A DNA stretch of 64,000 bases, taken from positions 475,514 to 539,513 of the forward strand of contig NZ_NMZM01000001.1 of the NCBI RefSeq assembly GCF_002751875.1. The letters are read 5' to 3'. Of the stretch, positions 48,790 through 54,700 are shown piece by piece. The first letter of the stretch is position 1. The number at the start of each line of letters is the position of its first letter. A program made the translations under genes and the position numbers. Source of the stretch: Oceaniglobus indicus. Its GTDB lineage: Bacteria; Pseudomonadota; Alphaproteobacteria; Rhodobacterales; Rhodobacteraceae. The notes under the pieces were generated by a model. It did no database searches and was not told the origin of the DNA. It worked only from the letters and a program-made list of their open reading frames with translations.

Positions 48790-49839
48790 TCAGACGGCGC
48801 GCGCCCGAAACCTCTTTTCCTGAGCCGTCCACGCCTCGGCGAACCGCATCACATCGTCGCGCCGCGTGTCGGGGCCAAGAGAAACGCGGATCGCACATGC
48901 CGCCGACGCCTCATCGAACCCCATGGCGCGCAGAACCTGCGACGCGCGCACCTTGCCGCTGGAACAGGCCGACCCGGCGGAAACGGCAAACCCCGCCAGA
49001 TCCATCGCCATGACCTGCGTTTCGCCCTTCCAGCCGGGCGTCAGCAGGCAACTGGTGTTGGGCAGTCGACCCGCCGCAGAATCCTTTCCGACAAAAATAG
49101 TCTCTTTTGCGGAATACTCCAGAGCCGTTTCTAGAATATTTCTAAGTTCCGCAACCCGTTCCTGCACTCCGTCGGTCAAATCGCGCGCCGCCGCCGCGAT
49201 GGCAGCCCCCATTCCGGCGATGCCGATCACGTTCTGCGTGCCCGAACGGCGCCCCATTTCCTGGCCGCCACCCCGGATCCGCGCAGCAACCTCGACACCG
49301 CGTCGCAGCAACACCGCCGCCACACCCTTCGGCCCGCCGAACTTGTGGGCCGAGATCACGGCGGCCTGCGCCCCGCACCACTCGAAGGCAAAGGGCACCT
49401 TGCCGATCGCCTGCGTCGCATCGACGAAAGACAACCCGTCGCACAGATCCTGAAGAACACCGGTTTCCGAATTTGCCACCTGCACCGCGGCACGCGCCGG
49501 GTCGGTGACCAACACCGCTCCGCTCCGCTCGACCGCCAGATCGGCGGCGCACCAGGCCAGGACGGCCTCGTGTTCGATCGGCGCACAGGAAACGCCCCGT
49601 TCGGCCAGGCACAGCGCCGCACCCTCGGTCGCCGACGACACGAACACGATATCCGACGCCTCGGCGCCGCATGCGGCCGCCACCTGACCACGGGCGCGCT
49701 CGATCAACCCCAGCGCCGCACGCCCTTCGGCATGTACCGATGACGGATTGCCGACCACATCCATGGCCGCAACCATGGCACTGCGCGCCTCGGGGCGCAG
49801 CGGGGTCGTGGCGTTCCAGTCCAGATAGGTCCGCCCCAT
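48790..49839 (-). CDS. NifS/IscS-type cysteine desulfurase
   Basis: 349-residue class V aminotransferase. [21 protein letters not shown] at the start, [18 protein letters not shown] lysine in [29 protein letters not shown], and the persulfide loop [17 protein letters not shown] with Cys in the class I arrangement. Start 49839 is set by family alignment; the longer frame to 49893 reads through a hairpin-rich leader. It supplies sulfur early in the suf operon alongside SufS at the end. Confidence 0.9.
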   Translation of the reverse strand: MGRTYLDWNATTPLRPEARSAMVAAMDVVGNPSSVHAEGRAALGLIERARGQVAAACGAEASDIVFVSSATEGAALCLAERGVSCAPIEHEAVLAWCAADLAVERSGAVLVTDPARAAVQVANSETGVLQDLCDGLSFVDATQAIGKVPFAFEWCGAQAAVISAHKFGGPKGVAAVLLRRGVEVAARIRGGGQEMGRRSGTQNVIGIAGMGAAIAAAARDLTDGVQERVAELRNILETALEYSAKETIFVGKDSAAGRLPNTSCLLTPGWKGETQVMAMDLAGFAVSAGSACSSGKVRASQVLRAMGFDEASAACAIRVSLGPDTRRDDVMRFAEAWTAQEKRFRARAV

Positions 49840-49981
49840 CACGCCCGCCCCGGTTTTTTCTTGCCGCAAATACTCTCGGGGTAAGGCACGCATGTGCCGA
49901 AGGGGCGGAACGCCCCTGTCCGGTCCGCAGGACCAGATCGAATGCGCCGCAGGCGCTCCGTTCTTTCAAACCGGGATCGCG
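49840..49981 (-). repeat. Tandem stem-loop intergenic element between iscR and the desulfurase
   Basis: On the minus strand three perfect short hairpins follow one another: GCGCC-TGC-GGCGC, GGTCC-TGC-GGACC and AGGGGCG-TTC-CGCCCCT, then GAGTATTTGCGGCAAGAAAA. This arrangement resembles dispersed intergenic elements common in Rhodobacteraceae. Likely effects are mRNA stabilisation or partial termination between iscR and the downstream suf genes. Confidence 0.5.
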
Positions 49982-50443
49982 TCATGCACCATCCACCACG
50001 GTGAACAGGTTCGGCACGGCGGGACAGGGCGCCAGGTCGTTGGCGACGACGTCCGACAGCTTGGCCTGGTGCAGGAACACATAGACATGGGCGCTCAACC
50101 CTTCCCACAACCGGTTCGACAACGATTGCGCGCGGGTGCCCGACGTGCCGCCGCTGGCCCCGGCACCGGTGTGCATGGCACTGACGGTTTCCCCCACCGC
50201 CAGCATGATGTCGGAGACGCGTATTTCGGTCGGCGCCCGCGCCAGCCGATAGCCGCCGCCCGGCCCCCGGGCCGAATCCACCAGCCCGGCCCGGCGCAGC
50301 TTGACGAACAACTGCTCGAGATACGGCAACGAAATGCTCTGCCGCTTGCTCAGTTCGGCCAGCGAAATCAACTGATCCGCCGGCTGCAAGGCCAGATCGC
50401 ACATCGCGACCATCGCGTAACGACCCTTGGTGCTGAGTTTCAT
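49982..50443 (-). CDS. iscR: IscR/Rrf2-family Fe-S regulator lacking the three-cysteine cluster
   Basis: 153-residue Rrf2-type winged-helix regulator: MKLSTKGRYAMVAMCDLAL, LAELSKRQSISLPYLEQLFVKLRRAGLVDSARGPGGGYRLAR (HTH and wing) and VSDIMLAVGETV. The segment where E. coli IscR carries Cys92, Cys98 and Cys104 reads HTGAGASGGTSGTRAQ with no cysteine; only Cys15 and Cys140 (APCPAVP) exist. IscR of Rhodobacter sphaeroides is known to ligate its cluster unusually with a single cysteine, and this protein fits that type. First gene of the suf operon; likely repressor of it. Confidence 0.92.
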   Translation of the reverse strand: MKLSTKGRYAMVAMCDLALQPADQLISLAELSKRQSISLPYLEQLFVKLRRAGLVDSARGPGGGYRLARAPTEIRVSDIMLAVGETVSAMHTGAGASGGTSGTRAQSLSNRLWEGLSAHVYVFLHQAKLSDVVANDLAPCPAVPNLFTVVDGA

Positions 50444-50535
50444 CGTGGGCCTCCCTGGCGCGGCGACAATGGACAGTTGACGATGGGATGCAGGACAATT
50501 ACCTCGGGACGGCGCGGGACCGCCCGCCCAACAGA

Positions 50536-50550
50536 TTAGAAACGTTCTAA
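50536..50550. promoter_or_regulatory. Irr-type iron control element (ICE) in the iscR/hydrolase divergent promoter
   Basis: TTAGAA-ACG-TTCTAA is a perfect 6-bp inverted repeat with a 3-bp centre, the form of the ICE motif bound by the haem-responsive regulator Irr in alphaproteobacteria. It lies 93 bp upstream of iscR and 63 bp upstream of the divergent hydrolase start. Irr control of suf would link Fe-S synthesis to haem and iron status. Confidence 0.65.
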
Positions 50551-50612
50551 GGTCAAGCGTGGGATCCGTCAAGATTGACGATCCGCCGCCACCCAACATG
50601 TCAGGGACACAT

Positions 50613-51266
50613 ATGCCCGAGGTTATCTTTCCCGGACCCGAAGGGCGGCTGGAAGGCCGCTATCATCCCCAAAAAAAATCGGACGCGCCGATCGCGATCA
50701 TCCTGCATCCGCATCCCCAGTTCGGCGGCACGATGAACAACCGCGTCGTCTATAACCTGCACTATGCCTTCCATGCCATGGGTTTCACCGTGCTGCGGTT
50801 CAATTTCCGCGGTGTCGGACGGTCCCAGGGCGAATACGACCAGGGCGTCGGCGAATTGTCCGATGCCGCCTCGGCGCTGGATTACCTGCAGTCGATGAAC
50901 CAGAACGCCAAGCATTGCTGGGTCGCCGGGTTCTCGTTCGGGGCCTGGATCGGCATGCAGTTGCTGATGCGCCGCCCCGAGATCACAGGCTTCATCTCGG
51001 TCAGCCCGCCCGCCAACATGTATGACTTCAGCTTCCTTGCGCCCTGCCCCGCCTCGGGCCTGATCATCAACGGCAGCGCCGACCGCGTGGCGCCGCCCCG
51101 CGACACCGTGACCTTGGTGGACAAGCTGCACGAGCAGAAGGGCATCACCGTGACCCATACCGAAATCGAAGGTGCAGGTCACTTCTTCGAGGATCCGCAC
51201 ATGGAAGAGATGATCGGCGGCGTCGAAACCTACGTGCGCCGGCGCCTGACCGAAAGCACCCGCTGA
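50613..51266 (+). CDS. Alpha/beta hydrolase of unknown substrate
   Basis: 217 residues with the compact hydrolase pattern ILHPHPQFGGTMNN (oxyanion region), FNFRGVGRSQGEYDQGVGE, the nucleophile elbow GFSFGAWIG, an Asp in NGSADRVAPP and the His in GAGHFFED. The start MPEVIFPGPEGRLEGRY was chosen because it matches the family N-terminus; ATG codons at 50559 and 50598 are alternatives. Divergent from iscR and possibly under the same iron box. Confidence 0.85.
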   Translation: MPEVIFPGPEGRLEGRYHPQKKSDAPIAIILHPHPQFGGTMNNRVVYNLHYAFHAMGFTVLRFNFRGVGRSQGEYDQGVGELSDAASALDYLQSMNQNAKHCWVAGFSFGAWIGMQLLMRRPEITGFISVSPPANMYDFSFLAPCPASGLIINGSADRVAPPRDTVTLVDKLHEQKGITVTHTEIEGAGHFFEDPHMEEMIGGVETYVRRRLTESTR

Positions 51267-51290
51267 GCTTCGGGGCCGGCATCGGCGATC

Positions 51291-52115
51291 CTAGAGATCC
51301 TCGCCCGATATGAATTGTGCCGCGCCCTGCCCCAGCGCCCGCGAGATCGTGACATACATGGCGTCGAACGCCCCGAAGATCGCCTGGTTCATCGCCTGGC
51401 CTTCGGTGGTGCGCGCCAGCGCGGTATAGGCTTCGACGTCGGCGTCGCTCAGCGGTTGATACGCCAGCGTCAGATAGCCATAGACCCATTCGATCGTGTC
51501 GGCGCGGATCGTCGGCTCCTGCCCCCACACATCCGCCAGCACATCTGCCTCCGTCATGTCGCCATTGAAGGCATCACCATCCAGAAGGCCCGAATAGAAG
51601 GCATAGTTCGAATTCATCGCGCCGACGACATTGGCCTCGATCAGGTCATTGGCATCGACGAAATCGTCCAGGATATCCAGCCGCGGATCACCGGCCTGGC
51701 GCATGTCGTCCAGCGCCGCCTGTGCCGTCGCCTCGACGTCGGGATCGACCAAGGCGCGCCGTGCACTGATTTCCAGCCGGATGATTCGCGCGCCCAGCTC
51801 GGATTCGAAGAACTCGATCAACGGGGCAGTGTCCGTGCCTTCCATCAACACGGCAAAGCGCGATGACACCAGCTCATCCATCGCCTCGACGTCATAGAGA
51901 CGGGCCACCATCGTGTTCCAGGCGGCACCACCGCGCCCCGGAAACATCTCGGCCCGCAGGTCTTCGCCATAGGCAAGACCCTCCTGCTGCATGATCGCGA
52001 TCACATCCTGCATGCCAAGCGCGTCGTAGAGGCGCGCCACCTTCTCATTCCCCGCCGCCCAAAGCGACGTCACACCCGACAGGCAGAAAACAATGGCAAG
52101 GCTGATCTGGCGCAT
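51291..52115 (-). CDS. DUF2059-domain exported protein
   Basis: 274 residues. Signal peptide MRQISLAIVFCLSGVTSLWA, then a helical body (EKVARLYDALGMQDVIAIMQQEGLAYGEDL, FFESELGARIIRLEISARRAL, EAYTALARTTEGQAMNQAIFGAFDAMY) that matches DUF2059-type periplasmic proteins of unknown function. AAAGGA precedes the start at 52115. The long upstream extension of the frame crosses the tRNA-Ser gene and is not coding. It ends 24 bp from the convergent hydrolase. Confidence 0.85.
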   Translation of the reverse strand: MRQISLAIVFCLSGVTSLWAAGNEKVARLYDALGMQDVIAIMQQEGLAYGEDLRAEMFPGRGGAAWNTMVARLYDVEAMDELVSSRFAVLMEGTDTAPLIEFFESELGARIIRLEISARRALVDPDVEATAQAALDDMRQAGDPRLDILDDFVDANDLIEANVVGAMNSNYAFYSGLLDGDAFNGDMTEADVLADVWGQEPTIRADTIEWVYGYLTLAYQPLSDADVEAYTALARTTEGQAMNQAIFGAFDAMYVTISRALGQGAAQFISGEDL

Positions 52116-52296
52116 GACGTCCTTTCCGATGGCGTGTTTCGTCCACCACGTGTTGCCTGCGCACGATATGTCCTGCGCGCACGAACGCCAAGGGCCCATG
52201 CCGCGCAGCGCGGTCAATATCGCTTGACCTGGCGCCGCCGCCGCGTCGCACGCCCCCCTTCGTCGCAAAAAGTTTCCCCGCCCCCCATCGAACCCC

Positions 52297-52325
52297 TTGC
52301 ACCCCGTGCCCGCACGGACTAGACG
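52297..52325 (+). promoter_or_regulatory. Candidate tRNA-Ser promoter
   Basis: TTGCAC (52297-52302), a 17-bp spacer and TAGACG (52320-52325), ending 16 bp before the tRNA. The -10 is a weak match, the -35 good. Confidence 0.35.
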
Positions 52326-52341
52326 AGCGCACATCGATCGC

Positions 52342-52431
52342 GGAGAGGTGCCGGAGTGGTCGAACGGGGCGGTCTCGAAAACCGTTGAGGGTGCAAGCCT
52401 TCCCAGGGTTCGAATCCCTGTCTCTCCGCCA
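52342..52431 (+). tRNA. tRNA-Ser(CGA), intact, serving as attachment site
   Basis: 90-nt class II tRNA: acceptor GGAGAGG/CTCTCC, anticodon stem GCGGT/ACCGT with loop CTCGAAA (anticodon CGA), long variable arm TGAGGGTGCAAGCCTTCCC, T-arm AGGGTTCGAATCCCT and encoded GCCA. Its 3' end (52408-52431) is repeated at 62082-62105. Confidence 0.97.
52408..52431 (+). repeat. attL: left direct repeat of the island
   Basis: 24 bp from the T-arm G to the CCA end of tRNA-Ser, beginning GTTCGAATCCCTG and ending CTCTCCGCCA. An exact copy sits at 62082-62105 next to the integrase. Flanking bases differ on both sides, so the repeat is exactly 24 bp. Confidence 0.92.
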
Positions 52432-52511
52432 GATTTCTCGTAGGAGACCGCGAGAAATGCCAATAAAATAAGGCGCTTTGAGCCACATAACCCCCTATTG
52501 CATCCGCTACT

Positions 52512-52535
52512 TGCTACACATTTTGCTACACAATT
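52512..52535 (+). repeat. Arm-type integrase-binding repeat, left copy
   Basis: A 24-nt stretch made of two tandem TGCTACACA units (TGCTACACATTT then TGCTACACAATT). The identical 24-mer in the same orientation lies at 61985-62008 just upstream of the integrase start. Paired 9-10-bp repeats near both element ends are what integrase arm-binding sites look like. Confidence 0.7.
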
Positions 52536-52646
52536 TCGGAAATTGGTAGGGCATTTTTGATACCCGAAAGCGGGCGCGCCGACATCTGTAGCAGCAGAAG
52601 TGTCGCCGACGCGCCCTGACGCGGGTGTTCCGGCCCGCGTGTTCCG

Positions 52647-53087
52647 TCAGGCGACGGCGCGCAGCCCTTCGAGAGCCTTCTCGGCTTGCAGGATGTCATA
52701 CACCGCGGCCAGCGTGGCATAGAGTTCCAGCAACACGACGAGCGCGTTGGAGAGCCTGTCGGCCTCGGGCGAGAGACGCTCCTCCTGCCAGTTCGTTTCG
52801 TTCGAGACGTTTTCGGGGCTGTGGTCGTAATAGGTCTCCACATAGGTGCCCTCGGCAATCTCGGCATCGAGCACGCCAATGAGGTCGTGCAGCATCGCCA
52901 GGACGCCCTTCTCGAAGATCTCACCGCGACGCAGACGGGCTGCAAGCGCCTTGGCCTCCTGCGCGGGTTCCCAAGGCACGAGATCGAGAACGTCTTCCTC
53001 GATCCCGGTGGCCGCAATGCGCGCGAGCGGGAAGCAGGCGGCTGCCATTGCGGTGATTTCGTCGGCGGAGGTGAATGGCATTTCCAT
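52647..53087 (-). CDS. Hypothetical helical protein of the island
   Basis: 146 residues, no family recognised. Mostly helical by composition (ADEITAMAAACFPLARIAATGIEEDVLDL, EAKALAARLRRGEIFEKGVLAMLHDLIGVLDAEIA, SPEADRLSNALVVLLELYATLAAVYDILQAEKALEGL), acidic, no signal peptide. AAGGA about 8 nt before the ATG at 53087 decides the start. Follows the PemK-like gene by 53 bp in the same direction, so probably co-transcribed; an antitoxin or accessory role is possible but unproven. Confidence 0.65.
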   Translation of the reverse strand: MEMPFTSADEITAMAAACFPLARIAATGIEEDVLDLVPWEPAQEAKALAARLRRGEIFEKGVLAMLHDLIGVLDAEIAEGTYVETYYDHSPENVSNETNWQEERLSPEADRLSNALVVLLELYATLAAVYDILQAEKALEGLRAVA

Positions 53088-53140
53088 TGGTCTTTTCCTT
53101 GTTTTGTTTGAGGTGCGGGGATGCTCGAAGGCGCGGTTCC

Positions 53141-53650
53141 CTATCGGAAACCGCGATCTTCGCGCGCCCATCGCGCCTGCTCCTGGCGCCGTTCTTCGCG
53201 GTAATGTGCGGCGATGTCGGCCTCAGCCTGGAGCCGGGCGCGGATGGCGTTCATCCGCTCCATCAATGCCTCGTCGAGGCGCCCGAGCAGCGGTGAGGTG
53301 GTGCCGTCCGGGCAGTGAAAGCCGCTGCTGTTCACATTCACGATGATGCGCCGGGCGCAAACGAAGCGCGTCGGCTTGTTCAGGCCCGCCCGCGCCCGCG
53401 ATTTCGGCTGTTTGACGCTCACCTCGTAGCCGCGATTGGCGCGGCCATCGGACGAGGTGCCATAGGCCAACTCGACGAAGCAATCTGCACCCCGCTTGCG
53501 GACATCGAGAACCAGGCTGGGGCGCCGCTTGGGCTGCTCCTTATGGTCGGCGCTATCTGCGACAGGAAAACGGAACAGCACGACATCGCCGCGCTGCGGG
53601 TTGGCTGCCCAGTCGGGGGCTGGAACGAGGGGTTTTGGTTGGTGAAACAT
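53141..53650 (-). CDS. PemK/MazF-like protein of the island
   Basis: 169 residues. QRGDVVLFRFPVADSADHKEQPKRRPSLVLDV is the characteristic first strand and P-R-R-P-x-L-V motif of PemK-like SH3-barrel proteins, and FVELAYGTSS follows. The C-terminal 60 residues form a charged helix (DEALMERMNAIRARLQAEADIAAHYREERRQEQARW). Classical toxins of this fold are about 110 residues and cut RNA; this one is longer, and no typical small antitoxin precedes it. AAGGAG before the ATG at 53650 sets the start. Confidence 0.65.
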   Translation of the reverse strand: MFHQPKPLVPAPDWAANPQRGDVVLFRFPVADSADHKEQPKRRPSLVLDVRKRGADCFVELAYGTSSDGRANRGYEVSVKQPKSRARAGLNKPTRFVCARRIIVNVNSSGFHCPDGTTSPLLGRLDEALMERMNAIRARLQAEADIAAHYREERRQEQARWAREDRGFR

Positions 53651-53705
53651 CTGGGGTCTCCTTGGTGTGAACAATCGACACCAGCGGTGGAAACCCTTTG
53701 AAGAA

Positions 53706-53755
53706 GGCTTCTGTTTTGCTGCGCGTCGCAAGAAGCGCGCGGCAAAACGGAAGCC
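53706..53755. repeat. Conserved-head hairpin, left copy
   Basis: 20-bp arms (53706-53725 and 53736-53755) pair with only two T-G wobbles around the loop TCGCAAGAAG. The head CGCGTCGCAAGAAGCGCG (53722-53739) is identical to that of the hairpin at 56996-57051, while the outer stems are unrelated. Marks the left edge of the NYN-NACHT cargo. Confidence 0.75.
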
Positions 53756-53771
53756 ACGGTCGGGAGAGCGG

Positions 53772-53790
53772 CGAGAGGGTGTCCCTCTCG
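53772..53790. repeat. 8-bp perfect hairpin
   Basis: CGAGAGGG-TGT-CCCTCTCG. Lies between the conserved-head hairpin and the cargo operon; followed on the plus strand by TCAAAAATC. Role unknown. Confidence 0.55.
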
Positions 53791-53834
53791 TCAAAAATCG
53801 GATAGATGATTGTTCAGCACGATCGGCGGAAAGC

Positions 53835-53861
53835 GGACGTTCGCGGCGCCCGCGAACGTCC
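53835..53861. repeat. 12-bp perfect hairpin upstream of the NYN-NACHT operon
   Basis: GGACGTTCGCGG (53835-53846) and CCGCGAACGTCC (53850-53861) pair perfectly around CGC. Being about 100 bp before the operon start, it could be an operator, a transcription roadblock that insulates the cargo, or a single-strand structure used in transfer. Confidence 0.65.
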
Positions 53862-53910
53862 TGTGCATTGAGGGCTTAAGCTGGCATTGTTCGAAGCGAC
53901 ACAAACGTGT

Positions 53911-53957
53911 TTGACCTGCACAATCCTTGGTCGTGAAAAATACAGGGAGTGTTGACT
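53911..53957 (+). promoter_or_regulatory. Weak promoter candidates for the NYN-NACHT operon
   Basis: TTGACC (53911-53916) and TTGACT (53952-53957) are good -35 matches, but no strong -10 is found at 17 bp from either (TGAAAA, AGACAG). AGGGAG at 53944-53949 is the ribosome site for ATG 53960. If the second -35 were used, translation would start at ATG 54041. Confidence 0.3.
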
Positions 53958-53959
53958 TC

Positions 53960-54700
53960 ATGTGGTCCGAACAAAGACAGTGGGGCAGTTTTGGTCGGCA
54001 GTGCCTTAACGGTAATGTTCAGATAGGTTTTAACAAAGTAATGGCAATCCGACCCATTCGCACCCACGTTCTAATCGATTGGAACAGTGAGCTTCGGTCG
54101 TTGCCAGGCAACATTGAGAGCGACGGGGAAGAGGTCGCTCGCAGGGCACTCAAGCAGGTCTGCCGTCGCGTCGGAAAGCTGTTGTATGATGAAGCCGGAG
54201 ACCAAGCTTTCTTTCTATCTTTGCGGGCGTACCATGGATGGCGCAGAGGATTTGAGCCAACAACTAGGCGCTGTGCGTTGGGAGCGGCCGTCGTGTACAA
54301 TCCATTAGATCCCGAAGACCGTGGGCTAAGCGAATACTCGCCCAGACGTTCACAGGTCGTGAGAAGTTTGGAGTTTGGAGACCGGTTGTTGGGCGCGCGG
54401 GAAGTACGGCTCTGCGGTCAAAGGCAGGACCATCATTTGCCGAGCACCGTGCAGCAAGATCGAGCTGGCAGCCTGGCAGAAAAAATGGTCGATACAGCAC
54501 TTGTCTCCGACCTTATATTCCTCGCGTTGGAGGATGATGGCAGCTGGCTCATCGTTGTCGGACAAGACGCAGACCTAGTTCCAGGCATTCTAACGGCCGA
54601 AGGACTATTGCAAGGGACAGATCGCCGCGTAATCTTTCTAGCTCGCGGTGGTATCAGCAACAGCAACCCCACTATGACGGATTTGATATGCCGCCGCTAA
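53960..54700 (+). CDS. NYN/PIN-fold nuclease, candidate effector of a defence pair
   Basis: 246 residues from ATG 53960 (AGGGAG upstream); an internal ATG at 54041 (MAIRPIRTHVLIDWNSE) would start directly at the domain. Counting from that Met, the NYN pattern is HVLIDWNS with Asp13, AEKMVDTALVSDLIF with Asp151 and Asp157, and VVGQDADLVPGI with Asp176 and Asp178. These are the acidic metal ligands of NYN/PIN RNases, with the K-x-V-D and D-x-D-x-V-P spacings of the family. The middle (80-145) is basic. Base composition looks lower in GC than the surrounding island. The stop overlaps the NACHT gene by 13 bp, so effector and sensor are probably made together. Predicted single-strand RNA or tRNA nuclease; activity not provable from sequence. 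Confidence 0.72.
   Translation: MWSEQRQWGSFGRQCLNGNVQIGFNKVMAIRPIRTHVLIDWNSELRSLPGNIESDGEEVARRALKQVCRRVGKLLYDEAGDQAFFLSLRAYHGWRRGFEPTTRRCALGAAVVYNPLDPEDRGLSEYSPRRSQVVRSLEFGDRLLGAREVRLCGQRQDHHLPSTVQQDRAGSLAEKMVDTALVSDLIFLALEDDGSWLIVVGQDADLVPGILTAEGLLQGTDRRVIFLARGGISNSNPTMTDLICRR

Noticed and set aside
52116..52463. N-terminal extension of the DUF2059 gene
   Set aside because: It would run through tRNA-Ser and lose the signal peptide; AAAGGA supports the start at 52115.
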